A stretch of 64,000 nt of DNA from Aurantimonas manganoxydans SI85-9A1 (GTDB lineage Bacteria; Pseudomonadota; Alphaproteobacteria; Rhizobiales; Rhizobiaceae): NCBI RefSeq assembly GCF_000153465.1, contig NZ_CH672387.1, positions 212,179 to 276,178 on the forward strand. The letters run 5' to 3'. Below the pieces are notes generated by a model. That model saw only the letters and a program-made list of their open reading frames with translations, had not been told where the DNA came from and made no database searches. Made by a program: the position numbers and the translations under genes. This document shows positions 44,021-53,185 of the stretch, in pieces. Within the stretch, counting starts at the first letter, position 1, and each line of letters starts with the position of its first letter.

Positions 44021-45940
44021 ATGAGCGATATCGAAAGCGGCACTGCGATTTCATCCGAGGCCGGCGCCGCCGCGCCCTATCGGGTGCTGGCGCGCAAGTA
44101 TCGCCCGCGCTCCTTCGACGATCTGATTGGCCAGGAGCCGATGGTCCGCACCCTGACCAACGCCTTCGAGACCGGCCGCATCGCCCAGGCCTGGATGCTG
44201 ACCGGCGTGCGCGGTGTCGGCAAGACCACCACGGCGCGGATCCTGGCGCGGGCGCTGAACTACCAGACCGACGAGATCGACCAGCCGACGATCCACATGG
44301 GCGAGCCGGGCATCCACTGCCAGGCGATCATGGAAGGCCGGCATGTCGACGTGGTCGAGATGGATGCGGCGTCCCACACCGGCATCGACGACGTGCGCGA
44401 GATCATCGCGCAGGTGCGCTATCGCCCGGTGTCGGCGCGCTACAAGGTCTACATCATCGACGAGGTGCACATGCTGTCGACGCAGGCCTTCAACGGCCTG
44501 CTGAAGACGCTGGAGGAACCGCCGGAGCACGTGAAGTTCGTCTTCGCGACGACCGAGATCCGCAAGGTGCCGGTGACGGTCCTGTCGCGCTGCCAGCGCT
44601 TCGACCTGCGACGCGTCGAATCGGCGACGCTGATGGCGCATCTGACGAAGATCGCGACCGCCGAGCATGTCGAGGTCGACGAGGACGCGCTGCGGCTGAT
44701 CGCCCGCGCCGCCGAAGGTTCGGTGCGCGACGCCCTCTCCCTGACCGACCAGGCGATCGCCCACGGGGCGGGCGCGGTGACCGCGCAGGCAGTGCGCGAC
44801 ATGCTGGGCCTCGCCGACCGGGTCCGCATCATCGATCTGTTCGAGTATCTGATGAAGGGCGACGCCGCGGCGGCACTGAAGGAGCTGCGCGACCAGTATG
44901 TCGTCGGCGCCGATCCGGCCGTGGTTCTCGCCGACCTTGCCGATTTCACCCATCTCGTCACGACCCTGCGCTTCGTGCCCGATGCGGCCGAGGACGCGGC
45001 GCTGTCGCCGATGGAGGCCGAGCGCGGCCTGGAATTTTCCAAGAGCCTGTCGATCCGCACCCTCGGCCAGGTCTGGCAGATGCTGCTGAAGGCGCTGGAG
45101 GAGACGCGCAACGCCAATGCGCCGCGCCAGGCCGCCGAAATGGCGCTGATCCGCATCGCCCATGCCGCCGACCTGCCGTCGCCCGACGATCTGGTGCGGC
45201 TGATCCGCAGCGGCGAGATCGGCAATCTGCCGGCACCGGCACTGGCCGGCGGAAACGGCGCAGCCGGGCACGGTGAGGGCGGTGGCAATGGTGTGGGAGC
45301 GTCCGGCTCCGGCGGTTCTGCCGCGGCGGCGACGCAGGCCATCGCCGCCCCATCGGCGCCGGTTTCCACCGCACCTGCAGGCGGCCCGCAATCCTCCGGC
45401 ATGATGAGTGCGCGCATGGGCGGTGGGCAGAGCTCGCGGCCGCAGACCCGTCCGGTCGTTCAGGAGGGCCAGCCCGAGATTCAGATCGCGTCGCTGGAGC
45501 AGCTCGTCGCGCTCTCCGAATCCAAGCGCGACTCGCTGATGACCGTGTCGATCCGGCGCTATCTGCGGCTGGTGAAGCTGGTGCCGGGGCGGATCGAGGT
45601 CGCGCTGACGCCGGAGGCGCCGCGCACGCTGATCACCGATCTCACCCGCAAGCTGCACGACTGGACCGGGCGCCGCTGGGTGGTGACCATTTCCAACGGC
45701 GAGGCGAAGCCGACCCTCGACGAGGTCGCGACCGCGCGCCGCAATACGCTGTTGCTCGACGCCGAATCCGACCCGGAAGTCGCGGCGATCCTCGCCTCGT
45801 TTCCCGGTGCCAAGGTGGTCGATGTGCGGCTGCGCGGCGACGCCGAGGCGGCGGCTGACGAGGCAGCGCTTGTTTCGGACGTGGTCGAGGACGACATTCT
45901 GGTCGATCCGTCGGAGCAGTCCGACGACGACGACATCTAG
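44021..45940 (+). CDS. dnaX: DNA polymerase III tau/gamma subunit
   Basis: A 639-residue clamp-loader ATPase. Walker A is GVRGVGKTTTARIL (about residues 63-76), Walker B IIDEVHML, sensor 1 FATTEIRKVPVTVLSRCQRFDLR (also the SRC motif). The zinc module between Walker A and the DAASHTG segment is reduced: only one Cys (IHCQAIM) remains of the usual four. A C-terminal tau-like part follows a Gly/Ala-rich linker (about 405-470). The ATG at 44021 is chosen as the first start with recognisable N terminus. It leads the dnaX-ybaB-recR unit. Confidence 0.95.
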   Translation: MSDIESGTAISSEAGAAAPYRVLARKYRPRSFDDLIGQEPMVRTLTNAFETGRIAQAWMLTGVRGVGKTTTARILARALNYQTDEIDQPTIHMGEPGIHCQAIMEGRHVDVVEMDAASHTGIDDVREIIAQVRYRPVSARYKVYIIDEVHMLSTQAFNGLLKTLEEPPEHVKFVFATTEIRKVPVTVLSRCQRFDLRRVESATLMAHLTKIATAEHVEVDEDALRLIARAAEGSVRDALSLTDQAIAHGAGAVTAQAVRDMLGLADRVRIIDLFEYLMKGDAAAALKELRDQYVVGADPAVVLADLADFTHLVTTLRFVPDAAEDAALSPMEAERGLEFSKSLSIRTLGQVWQMLLKALEETRNANAPRQAAEMALIRIAHAADLPSPDDLVRLIRSGEIGNLPAPALAGGNGAAGHGEGGGNGVGASGSGGSAAAATQAIAAPSAPVSTAPAGGPQSSGMMSARMGGGQSSRPQTRPVVQEGQPEIQIASLEQLVALSESKRDSLMTVSIRRYLRLVKLVPGRIEVALTPEAPRTLITDLTRKLHDWTGRRWVVTISNGEAKPTLDEVATARRNTLLLDAESDPEVAAILASFPGAKVVDVRLRGDAEAAADEAALVSDVVEDDILVDPSEQSDDDDI

Positions 45941-45949
45941 GAGATCGCG

Positions 45950-46273
45950 ATGAAAGACCTGATGGGCATGATGAAGCAGGCCAAGGAGATGCAGGCCAAG
46001 ATGGCCGGCCTCCAGGAAGAGATCGCTTCCATCACGGTGACCGGCCAGGCCGGCGGCGGCGTCGTGTCGGTCACGCTGACCGGCAAGGGCGAGATGCAGG
46101 GCATCGCGATCGATCCGTCGCTGCTGAAGGAAGACGAGAAGGACATCGTCGAGGATCTCGTCATGGCGGCCCATAACGACGCCAAGGGCAAGCTTGATGC
46201 GGCCATCCAGGAAAAGACCCAGGAACTGACCGCCGGCCTGCAGCTGCCCCCCGGCATGAGCCTGCCGTTCTGA
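45950..46273 (+). CDS. ybaB: Nucleoid-associated protein YbaB/EbfC
   Basis: A 107-residue small DNA-binding protein that forms dimers and coats DNA. It starts [25 protein letters not shown] (long amphipathic helix), then beta strands with [25 protein letters not shown], and ends [16 protein letters not shown], all standard for the family. AGGAG lies seven bases before the ATG. It sits between dnaX and recR in the conserved order. Confidence 0.96.
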   Translation: MKDLMGMMKQAKEMQAKMAGLQEEIASITVTGQAGGGVVSVTLTGKGEMQGIAIDPSLLKEDEKDIVEDLVMAAHNDAKGKLDAAIQEKTQELTAGLQLPPGMSLPF

Positions 46274-46299
46274 GGCGTCCCGGCGGCATCTAGACCCTC

Positions 46300-46905
46300 A
46301 TGGCCAAACCCATTGCAGGCCCGGAGATCGAGCGGCTGATCCAGCTGCTCGCCAAGCTCCCCGGCCTTGGTCCCCGTTCGGCGCGCCGCGCGGCGCTTCA
46401 TCTCGTCAAGCGGCGCGAGCAGCTTCTGGCGCCGCTGTCGGCCGCCATGGGCGAGGCGCTGGACAAGGTGACGATCTGCTCGGTCTGCGGCAATATCGAT
46501 ACCTTCGATCCCTGCACGATCTGCACCGACGGCTCGCGCGACCAGTCGATCGTGATCGTCGTGGAAGACGTCTCGGACCTGTGGGCGCTGGAGCGGGCCA
46601 AGGCGCTGAATGCGGCCTATCACGTGCTCGGCGGCGTCCTGTCGCCGCTCGACGGGATCGGCCCCGACGACCTCACCATCCGGCAGCTCGTCGAACGCGT
46701 CCACAAGGGCGGGGTGAAGGAACTGATCCTCGCCGTGAACGCCACGGTCGAGGGCCAGACGACGGCGCATTACCTGATGGACCAGCTCGAAGGCTTCGAG
46801 GTGCGGGTCACGCGCCTCGCCCATGGCGTCCCCGTCGGCGGCGAACTGGACTATCTCGACGAAGGCACGCTCTCGGCGGCCATGCGCTCGCGCACAGGGC
46901 TCTGA
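46300..46905 (+). CDS. recR: Recombination mediator RecR
   Basis: A 201-residue protein of the RecFOR pathway, loading RecA at gaps. A helix-hairpin-helix near the N terminus ([19 protein letters not shown]) is followed by the four-Cys zinc motif [16 protein letters not shown], a Toprim domain ([34 protein letters not shown]) and the C-terminal [20 protein letters not shown]. Length is normal. Convergent with the GFA-family gene. Confidence 0.96.
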   Translation: MAKPIAGPEIERLIQLLAKLPGLGPRSARRAALHLVKRREQLLAPLSAAMGEALDKVTICSVCGNIDTFDPCTICTDGSRDQSIVIVVEDVSDLWALERAKALNAAYHVLGGVLSPLDGIGPDDLTIRQLVERVHKGGVKELILAVNATVEGQTTAHYLMDQLEGFEVRVTRLAHGVPVGGELDYLDEGTLSAAMRSRTGL

Positions 46906-46931
46906 GGGCGGCGGCTACTCGCGCCGGTGAT

Positions 46932-47324
46932 CTACGGCTCGTCGCCATCCGCGGCGTCGCGATCGCGGGCGTATCGTGCCGCGACCGGGAAGGGCGGCAG
47001 CCAGGCTTCGCGGCGGATCGTCCAGCATTCATAGGCGGGTGTCAGCTGGTCCGGGGCGTCCAGCGCGCCGAGATGCAGTTCGGTCTCGTCACCGGTGCAG
47101 GCGAAGACGGACCCGCCGCAGCGCGGGCAGAAATGCCGCCCCGCATAGGCACGCGTTTCGCCGGTGACCGTCACGGCGTCGTGGCGGAAGATGGCAGCCG
47201 CGTAGAACAGGGCGCCGTGATGCTTGCGGCAGTCGAGGCAATGGCAAAGGCCGACACGGTCGGGCCGGCCCGTCGCAACAATGCGCACGTCGCCGCACAA
47301 ACAGCCGCCGGTATATTGCTCCAT
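46932..47324 (-). CDS. GFA family protein (glutathione-dependent formaldehyde-activating fold)
   Basis: A 130-residue small zinc protein of the CENP-V/GFA family. Zinc ligands are GGCLCGDVR, CHCLDCRKHHG and FCPRCGGSVF (C-x-C, C-x-C-x2-C, C-x2-C). The reaction is uncertain: some members bind glutathione adducts, many are uncharacterised. The C-terminal tail is charged and short. It is an isolated minus-strand gene between recR and the transglycosylase gene. Confidence 0.87.
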   Translation of the reverse strand: MEQYTGGCLCGDVRIVATGRPDRVGLCHCLDCRKHHGALFYAAAIFRHDAVTVTGETRAYAGRHFCPRCGGSVFACTGDETELHLGALDAPDQLTPAYECWTIRREAWLPPFPVAARYARDRDAADGDEP

Positions 47325-47445
47325 GCCGCATCCTCCGCGTCGGTTTCATCCGTTTGCCGGCAGGAAGGCTAGGACGGGCGTCCGTCCTCGTCCATCCGTC
47401 GCAGCCGGTCTTGGCGCGCTTCGCAGGGCCGGCTACCCTCAAGCG

Positions 47446-48678
47446 ATGCAGCTATCGCTTCGCTTCCTCATCGCCGTCGTTCTCCTGTGTGCCGCGACGC
47501 TCGCGCCGGCCCGCGCGCAGAACCTGACGGCCGGTTTCCGCAATTTCCTCGAGGCCGACATCTGGCCCGCCGCCAGAGCGCGCGGGGTGCCGCGTCCGGT
47601 GTTCGACGCGGCGTTCAAGGGCGTGTCGCCCAATCTGAAGCTGCCCGACCTGCAGCTTCCCGGTGCGAAGGCGGCCGTTGCGGAGACGAATTTCCAGGCC
47701 GAGTTCAAGAGCGGCGCGGCCTATCTGTCGGAAGGCGCGGTGGCCGGCAATGCCCGCCAGGGGCGCGCCCTGATCGCGAAATACCGGGCGGTTCTCGACC
47801 GGATCGAGGCGCGCTACGGCGTGCCGGCCCCGATCATCGTCGCCATCTGGGGCCGGGAATCGGCCTTCGGCGCGGCGAAGATCCCCCATGACGCCTTCGA
47901 GGTGCTGGGCACCAAGGCCTATCTCTCACGCCGCAAGGCGATGTTCCGCGAGGAGCTGCTCGCCGCCCTGCAGATCGTCGCAGACGGCCATCTGAAGACC
48001 TTGGAGATGAAGTCGTCCTGGGCCGGCGCGCTCGGCCAGCCACAATTCATGCCGTCGAAATTCCTGGCGCTGGCCGTGGATTTCGACGGCGACGGGCGAA
48101 AGGACATCTGGAATTCGGTGCCCGACACGCTGGCCTCGATCGCGCATTACCTGCAGCAGGCCGGCTGGCAGCCGGGTCGCGACTGGGGCTTCGAGGCGCG
48201 GGTACCGGCCGCCGTCTCCTGCGCCAATGAAGGGCCGGATCTCGGTCGGCCGATCTCCGAGTTCGTCGCCGCCGGAGTGACGCGTGTCTCGGGTCGGCCG
48301 TTTCCGGGCCACGAACTGGCCGCACGCGGCCATCTGCTGATGCCGGCCGGCCGCTTCGGCCCGGCCTTCATCGCCACGCCGAATTTCTATGTCATCAAGG
48401 CCTACAACAATTCCGACCTCTACGCCCTGTTCGTCGGCCATGTCGCCGACCGGATGCAGGGCGCCGGGCCCCTGGCCGGAGACTGGAAGGCCACGGACCG
48501 CCTGACGCGCGGCGACGTCGCGCGCATGCAGCAAAAGCTCGAAGCACGCGGCTACGATGTCGGCGGCGCGGACGGGCTCGCGGGCTTCAAGACACGGCGC
48601 TCGATCGGGGCGTTCCAGCTCAAGTCCGGAATGGGCGAGACGTGCTGGCCGACAAGGGCGCTCGCCGGCGCGCTGTGA
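47446..48678 (+). CDS. Lytic murein transglycosylase, MltB family (no lipobox)
   Basis: A 410-residue periplasmic enzyme that cleaves peptidoglycan glycan strands with 1,6-anhydro product. The Sec signal MQLSLRFLIAVVLLCAATLAPARA ends in A-R-A with no lipobox Cys. Catalytic Glu lies in IWGRESAFGAAK (about residue 141). Further marks are GALGQPQFMPSKFLALAVDFDGDGRKDIW and SIAHYLQQAGW. A C-terminal peptidoglycan-binding domain (about 355-405, RMQQKLEARGYDVGGADGLAGFKTRRSIGAFQ) completes it. The ATG at 47446 directly begins the signal peptide. Confidence 0.92.
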   Translation: MQLSLRFLIAVVLLCAATLAPARAQNLTAGFRNFLEADIWPAARARGVPRPVFDAAFKGVSPNLKLPDLQLPGAKAAVAETNFQAEFKSGAAYLSEGAVAGNARQGRALIAKYRAVLDRIEARYGVPAPIIVAIWGRESAFGAAKIPHDAFEVLGTKAYLSRRKAMFREELLAALQIVADGHLKTLEMKSSWAGALGQPQFMPSKFLALAVDFDGDGRKDIWNSVPDTLASIAHYLQQAGWQPGRDWGFEARVPAAVSCANEGPDLGRPISEFVAAGVTRVSGRPFPGHELAARGHLLMPAGRFGPAFIATPNFYVIKAYNNSDLYALFVGHVADRMQGAGPLAGDWKATDRLTRGDVARMQQKLEARGYDVGGADGLAGFKTRRSIGAFQLKSGMGETCWPTRALAGAL

Positions 48679-48851
48679 TGCTATCCACAGTTGATTTAAC
48701 CTCTCGTACACGATCCCTGCCAAAACCTTTCCGCTGTTGCGGCGACGACCTTTCGCCGGCGGGGCGTGGCTTGTACCGAAGATGACGGAACCCGAGGAGA
48801 GCAGGCGGCACGATCGCCTGCCAAGCGGCGGGAGTTGCCTGGGGAGGCGAC

Positions 48852-48886
48852 GCGGACGGTTCGAAGTTCATCTTCGAACCGTCCGC
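48852..48886. repeat. Perfect 15-bp inverted repeat (hairpin) of unknown role
   Basis: GCGGACGGTTCGAAG (48852-48866) pairs perfectly with CTTCGAACCGTCCGC (48872-48886) around loop TTCAT. It lies 174 bases past the transglycosylase stop and 171 before the next start. There is no T-run after it on either strand, so it is not a standard terminator. Confidence 0.75.
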
Positions 48887-49045
48887 CCTATCCATCCGGC
48901 CCGTGACGGGCCCTCGCCCGAACCTGCGCCCCTTTCAGGGCTTGCGTGACCTTCGTCCTTCGCTGCAATAGTTTCGCCACATCCTGAGCCAATAGATTGC
49001 GGATCGGCTCGCACGATTCGCGCTCCGGGCCTTGCAATCGTTTTT

Positions 49046-49050
49046 GGGGA
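49046..49050 (+). promoter_or_regulatory. Ribosome binding site supporting a TTG start
   Basis: GGGGA six bases ahead of TTG at 49057. Chosen because the sequence that follows (KRRIWIPSSIMLLAGLGY) is a normal basic-then-hydrophobic export signal. Confidence 0.55.
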
Positions 49051-49056
49051 AACCGA

Positions 49057-50364
49057 TTGAAACGACGGATCTGGATACCTTCCAGCATCATGCTCCTTGC
49101 GGGGCTCGGTTACGCCGTCGGCAAGACGGCCGACCTCGTCATGCCGCAGATGGACGCCGGCGCCGATGTCACCGAGTTCGTCGCGCCGAAATCCGATCTT
49201 TCTCTCGATGTCTCCCTCGTCGGTCATACCGACAACGCTTTCTCCGAAATCGCGGTCGCGACCGTCGAGCCGTTCGACGCGGATGGTGACGGCACGCCGG
49301 ATGCCCACGAACTGGCTGTGCCTGCGGTTTCGAAGCCCGTCGCGACATCCGCTTCGGCCAAGCTCGCCGAACTCGCGCAGGCCGGAAGTTCCCGCACGCT
49401 GTCGCTGAAGGTGGCAGCCGCAGGCAGTACCGCCTCGACCGCCGACCTGCCGACGATGGCGACCGCCTGGCAGTCGGAGCATTTCCGCGACAATCCGCTG
49501 GTCGGCGAAGTCTTCGATGCGCGCGGCGCGCGCTCCAGCCGCGACACGCTGATGGGGGCCGCCAGCGGCGCCCGCTATCTTCTTCTCGGCGAAATCCACG
49601 ACAATCCCGATCATCACCAGTTGCAGGCCGACATCATCGGAGGGCTGGCCAAGCTGGGCACCGAGCCGGCCGTGGTCTTCGAGATGATCCCGGAAAGCTT
49701 TGCCGACGTTCTGGAAGAGTTCACCGAAGCCGGGGATCGCGACGTCGCGTCGCTCTCAGAGCAACTGCAATGGTCGGAACGCGGCTGGCCGGCCTTCTCG
49801 ATCTACCAGCCGGTCTTCGAGGCGGCCGCCGCCGAGGGCCTGACGCTTCGCGCCGGCGATCTCGATCGCCAGACAATCCGTGCGATCGGCGAGAACGGTC
49901 TCGATGCCCTGAGCGAGGCCGAGATCGAACGGCTGTCGCTGCGCCTCGAGGTGCCGGCGGAGCAGGCGGACGCGCTGGCCGAAACGATCAGGACCGCTCA
50001 TTGCGGGCTGATGCCGGAGGGCGCCATCGGCGCCATGGCGACGGTTCAGCGGGCCCGCGACGGCGCCCTGGCCGACGCGCTGGTCGATGCGGCGAGAGAG
50101 AGCGGCAGCGCCGTCTTGATCGCTGGCTCCGGTCATGTCCGCAAGGATCGCGGCGTGCCGAACATCCTCGCGGAACGCGATCCCGACGCGGCCACGGTCG
50201 CGGTGCAGATGGTCGAAGTCAGCGACGGCGAGGCCGAGGCTGCCGATTACGGCCTGACAAGCGATGCGCCGGCGCCCTACGACTACACGATCTTCACGCC
50301 GCGCAACGACATTGCCGACCCCTGCGACGGTCTCCGCGCACAGATGGGGCAGGCGGACCAGTAG
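49057..50364 (+). CDS. Exported ChaN-like protein with an EF-hand-like calcium loop
   Basis: A 435-residue protein with an N-terminal signal or anchor (IWIPSSIMLLAGLGYAVG). Then comes a low-complexity region (about residues 25-145) that includes FDADGDGTPDAHEL (about 73-86), fitting the D-x-D-x-D-x3-D-x2-E calcium loop. The ChaN-type haem/iron-related domain follows: YLLLGEIHDNPDHHQLQ, VVFEMIPESFADVLEEF, GWPAFSIYQPVFEAAAAEGL, ending in AVLIAGSGHVRKDRGVPNIL. The ChaN fold (Erythromycin-esterase/ChaN-like) is associated with haem binding in one member; function here is unproved. TTG start inferred. Confidence 0.75.
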   Translation: MKRRIWIPSSIMLLAGLGYAVGKTADLVMPQMDAGADVTEFVAPKSDLSLDVSLVGHTDNAFSEIAVATVEPFDADGDGTPDAHELAVPAVSKPVATSASAKLAELAQAGSSRTLSLKVAAAGSTASTADLPTMATAWQSEHFRDNPLVGEVFDARGARSSRDTLMGAASGARYLLLGEIHDNPDHHQLQADIIGGLAKLGTEPAVVFEMIPESFADVLEEFTEAGDRDVASLSEQLQWSERGWPAFSIYQPVFEAAAAEGLTLRAGDLDRQTIRAIGENGLDALSEAEIERLSLRLEVPAEQADALAETIRTAHCGLMPEGAIGAMATVQRARDGALADALVDAARESGSAVLIAGSGHVRKDRGVPNILAERDPDAATVAVQMVEVSDGEAEAADYGLTSDAPAPYDYTIFTPRNDIADPCDGLRAQMGQADQ

Positions 50365-50502
50365 GTCCGCCCATCGCAGGTTCCGCCTGCGCCGGGGCTT
50401 CGAGCCCAACCTTAGCGGAAGAGCCACTCCATCGAACAAGCCTGAGGATGACGGGCCTCAAGGGGGCGGTGCTGTGATGTCGGACGTCCCGCCGATGCAT
50501 TC

Positions 50503-51351
50503 TCAGAAGTCGTAGAATTTCCGGATCGCTGCCCAGCCGTCCTCGGCCGTGTCCACATAGGTCACGAGATCGAGGTCTTCCGGCGCGATCGTGCCTTCCT
50601 CCGCGAGGGCCTCCAAGTCGATCACGCGGCGCCAGAAGCTCTCCCCGAACAGAAGCACCGGAATGCGCTGCATTCGCCGGGTCTGGATCAGCGTCAGCGC
50701 CTCGAACAATTCGTCCATGGTGCCGAAGCCGCCGGGGAAGATCGCCATCGCCTTCGCCCGCAGCAGGAAGTGCATCTTGCGGACGGCGAAATAGTGGAAG
50801 TTGAAGCAGAGCTCCGGCGTAGCGAACCGGTTCGGCGCCTGCTCGTGGGGCAGGGTGATGTTGAGCGAGATCGACAACGCGTCGACATCGGCCGCGCCGC
50901 GATTGCCGGCTTCCATCACGCCGGGGCCACCGCCGGTGACGATGACGTATTCCTTGCCGCCATGGCTGTCGGCCGAATGCTGCGAGGCGATGGTGGCGAA
51001 GCGGCGGGCCTCCTCGTAGAATTTCGAATTGGCCTCCAGGTTGCGGCGTTGGGTCTCGTTGCGCGCCGCCCAGGCCTCGGTGCCCGGCTCGGGAATGCGA
51101 GCGCCGCCGAACAGCACGACGGTGGACAGGATGCCCGCCTCGTTCAGCGCCAGTTCGGGCTTCATCAGTTCCAGCTGAAGCCGGATGCCGCGGGTCTCCT
51201 CCCGGGTCAGGAAGTCGTCGTCGGCATAGGCCAGCTCATAGGTGGGGGAGCGGGTCTGCGGGGTATCGAGCTGTACTGCCGTCTCTTCCTTGTCCCGCCG
51301 CGAGCTCGGAAAGGGATCCCAGCCGTTCTGGTTGCGGGGTGTGTCTGTCAT
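50503..51351 (-). CDS. LOG family protein, long form (TIGR00730-like Rossmann fold)
   Basis: A 282-residue protein of the LOG family, whose characterised members are nucleoside 5'-monophosphate phosphoribohydrolases. The two key motifs are GGGPGVMEAGNRGA (about residues 132-145) and PGGFGTMDELFEAL (about 200-213, the PGG-x-GT-x2-E active site). A 60-residue N-terminal extension (MTDTPRNQNGWDPFPSSRR...) marks the long form. The ATG at 51351 is preferred over one 18 codons upstream for lack of conservation there. Cytokinin activation is one family role but cannot be assumed here. Confidence 0.9.
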   Translation of the reverse strand: MTDTPRNQNGWDPFPSSRRDKEETAVQLDTPQTRSPTYELAYADDDFLTREETRGIRLQLELMKPELALNEAGILSTVVLFGGARIPEPGTEAWAARNETQRRNLEANSKFYEEARRFATIASQHSADSHGGKEYVIVTGGGPGVMEAGNRGAADVDALSISLNITLPHEQAPNRFATPELCFNFHYFAVRKMHFLLRAKAMAIFPGGFGTMDELFEALTLIQTRRMQRIPVLLFGESFWRRVIDLEALAEEGTIAPEDLDLVTYVDTAEDGWAAIRKFYDF

Positions 51352-51474
51352 CGTGTCTGCCTCGTCGCCTGCATGGCCGTCGATTGACCGCCTCGGGGCC
51401 TTCAACTAGGGTCCGCGCCGACTTGGTCAGGGTGCGCAGCGCCCGCATTTTCCCCATTCTGCAGGAGTTCGCCG

Positions 51475-52329
51475 ATGACCGCGCCGGATCGCGCCGCCCT
51501 CGAAACCACCATCGAACGGGCCTTCGAGGACCGCGATTCGATCTCGGCATCGACGACCGGCGAAGTCCGCGATGCCGTCGAGGCGTCGCTCGACATGCTC
51601 GACCGTGGCGAGGCGCGCGTCGCCAGCCGCGAGGCCGACGGCAGCTGGACCGTGCACCAGTGGCTGAAGAAGGCGGTGCTGCTCTCCTTCCGCCTCAACG
51701 ACATGACCGTCATCGAGGGCGGCCCGGGCGGCGCGACCTGGTGGGACAAGGTCCCGTCGAAGTTCGAGGGCTGGAACGCCGACCGCTTCCGCGAGATGGG
51801 CTTCCGCGCCGTGCCGAACGCAGTGGTGCGCCGCTCGGCCCATATCGGCAAGGGCGTCGTCCTGATGCCGTCCTTCGTCAATCTCGGCGCCTTCGTCGAC
51901 GAGGGCACGATGGTCGACACCTGGGCGACGGTCGGCTCCTGCGCGCAGATCGGCAAGAACGTGCATCTGTCGGGCGGCGTCGGCATCGGCGGCGTGCTGG
52001 AGCCGATGCAGGCCGGCCCGACGATCATCGAGGACGGCTGCTTCATCGGCGCCCGTTCCGAGGTCGTCGAGGGCTGCATCGTGCGCGAAGGCTCGGTGCT
52101 CGGCATGGGCGTCTTCCTCGGCCAGTCGACCAAGATCGTCGACCGGACCACGGGCACGATCTCCTATGGCGAAGTGCCGCCCTATTCGGTGGTCGTCGCA
52201 GGCTCGATGCAGGGCAAGCCGATGGGCAATGGCGAGCCGGGGCCGAGCCTCTACTGCGCCGTCATCGTCAAGCGCGTCGACGAGCGCACCCGCTCCAAGA
52301 CCTCGATCAACGAGCTCCTGCGCAACTGA
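51475..52329 (+). CDS. dapD: Tetrahydrodipicolinate N-succinyltransferase
   Basis: A 284-residue trimeric left-handed beta-helix enzyme of the succinylase DAP/lysine pathway, using succinyl-CoA. An N-terminal helical domain ([18 protein letters not shown]) precedes hexapeptide repeats (for example [44 protein letters not shown]). The C-terminal arm ends [12 protein letters not shown], typical of DapD. AGGAG precedes the ATG. dapE, acting two steps later, lies 2 kb downstream on the same strand. Confidence 0.96.
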   Translation: MTAPDRAALETTIERAFEDRDSISASTTGEVRDAVEASLDMLDRGEARVASREADGSWTVHQWLKKAVLLSFRLNDMTVIEGGPGGATWWDKVPSKFEGWNADRFREMGFRAVPNAVVRRSAHIGKGVVLMPSFVNLGAFVDEGTMVDTWATVGSCAQIGKNVHLSGGVGIGGVLEPMQAGPTIIEDGCFIGARSEVVEGCIVREGSVLGMGVFLGQSTKIVDRTTGTISYGEVPPYSVVVAGSMQGKPMGNGEPGPSLYCAVIVKRVDERTRSKTSINELLRN

Positions 52330-52380
52330 GCCGGCGTTGCGGCCCCTAGGTCGCGATCCTTGCCCCAAGGCCGATCCGCG

Positions 52381-53151
52381 ATGGCGCGACTGCGAACCTT
52401 CTGGCCTCTCTCGCTGATCGCGGCGAGCGGTCTGTTCGGCTGGCTGCAAAGCGTGCCGTCGCTACCGGCCGGCCATGACGGCCTCTGCCGCAGCGAAGTT
52501 GCGGCAGGGGTGGAGTATCTGGTTTGCGACGTACCGCTGGATCGCACCGATCTGGCGCTGCGCGCCGTCGACGGACACAACGCGCCGTACCAAACCTTCG
52601 AGCGTGCAGCAGAGAGCGTCGACGGCCGCGTCCGCCTGATCATGAATGCCGGCATGTATCACGAGGACCGCCGCCCGGTCGGCCTTGCGGTGCAGGACGG
52701 CGTGGAGGTCAGCCCGCTGGTGCGCGGCACCGGCAGCGGCAATTATTCGATGCAGCCCAACGGCGTGTTCTTCGTCGAGAATGGCCGGGCCGCGGTGCTG
52801 ACCACCGACGCTTACCTCGCCGCACCCCGCCAGCCGACGCTTGCGACCCAGTCGGGTCCGATGCTGCTGATCGACGGCAAGCTGCATCCCCGCTTCATCG
52901 ACGGTTCCGACAGCCGGCACGTGCGCAACGGCGTCTGCACGAGTGCGGACGGCCGGACCGTGCGCCTCGTCCTGTCGCGCAGCCCGGTCAATTTCTGGGA
53001 TTTTGCCGTGTTCTTCCGCGACCGGCTCGGCTGCCGCGACGCGCTGTTCTTCGACGGCAAGGTGTCGAGCCTGGCCTATCCGGACGGCGGCATCGCCTAT
53101 CGCCGCGACCGGCTGGGGCCGATGCTGGTCGTCTCCGACAAGACGAAATAG
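52381..53151 (+). CDS. Phosphodiester glycosidase-like (DUF2233) exported protein
   Basis: A 256-residue protein with an N-terminal hydrophobic segment (FWPLSLIAASGLFGWLQS) and a domain like phosphodiester glycosidases: LIMNAGMYHEDRRPVGLAVQDG (N-A-G-M/F), NYSMQPNGVFFVENG, LATQSGPMLLIDG, RNGVC, DALFFDGKVSSLAYP. Relatives uncover N-acetylglucosamine 1-phosphate linkages or act on cell-envelope glycans. The ATG at 52381 is used; a TTG seven codons upstream adds nothing. It sits among peptidoglycan and DAP genes, in line with an envelope role. Confidence 0.82.
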   Translation: MARLRTFWPLSLIAASGLFGWLQSVPSLPAGHDGLCRSEVAAGVEYLVCDVPLDRTDLALRAVDGHNAPYQTFERAAESVDGRVRLIMNAGMYHEDRRPVGLAVQDGVEVSPLVRGTGSGNYSMQPNGVFFVENGRAAVLTTDAYLAAPRQPTLATQSGPMLLIDGKLHPRFIDGSDSRHVRNGVCTSADGRTVRLVLSRSPVNFWDFAVFFRDRLGCRDALFFDGKVSSLAYPDGGIAYRRDRLGPMLVVSDKTK

Positions 53152-53185
53152 CGGTCCGCCGACCGGCTCACGCTGAAGCCGACGC

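Larger units (their letters stand above)
48679..49056. other. 378-base intergenic region containing a strong hairpin
   Basis: Between the transglycosylase gene and the ChaN-like gene. The only structure found is the 15-base perfect hairpin listed separately. A CTATCCACA at 48681-48689 resembles a DnaA box with one mismatch but is single. Short open frames here carry no recognisable domain. The last 80 bases should hold the promoter of the ChaN-like gene; no clear elements were assigned. Confidence 0.55.

Noticed and set aside
44051-46174. 707-codon open frame antisense to dnaX.
   Set aside because: Covers the whole of dnaX and runs into ybaB; composition is that of a GC-rich shadow and nothing resembles a protein domain.
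48681-48689. CTATCCACA resembling a DnaA box.
   Set aside because: One mismatch to the consensus, single copy, no AT-rich region or origin-type genes nearby.
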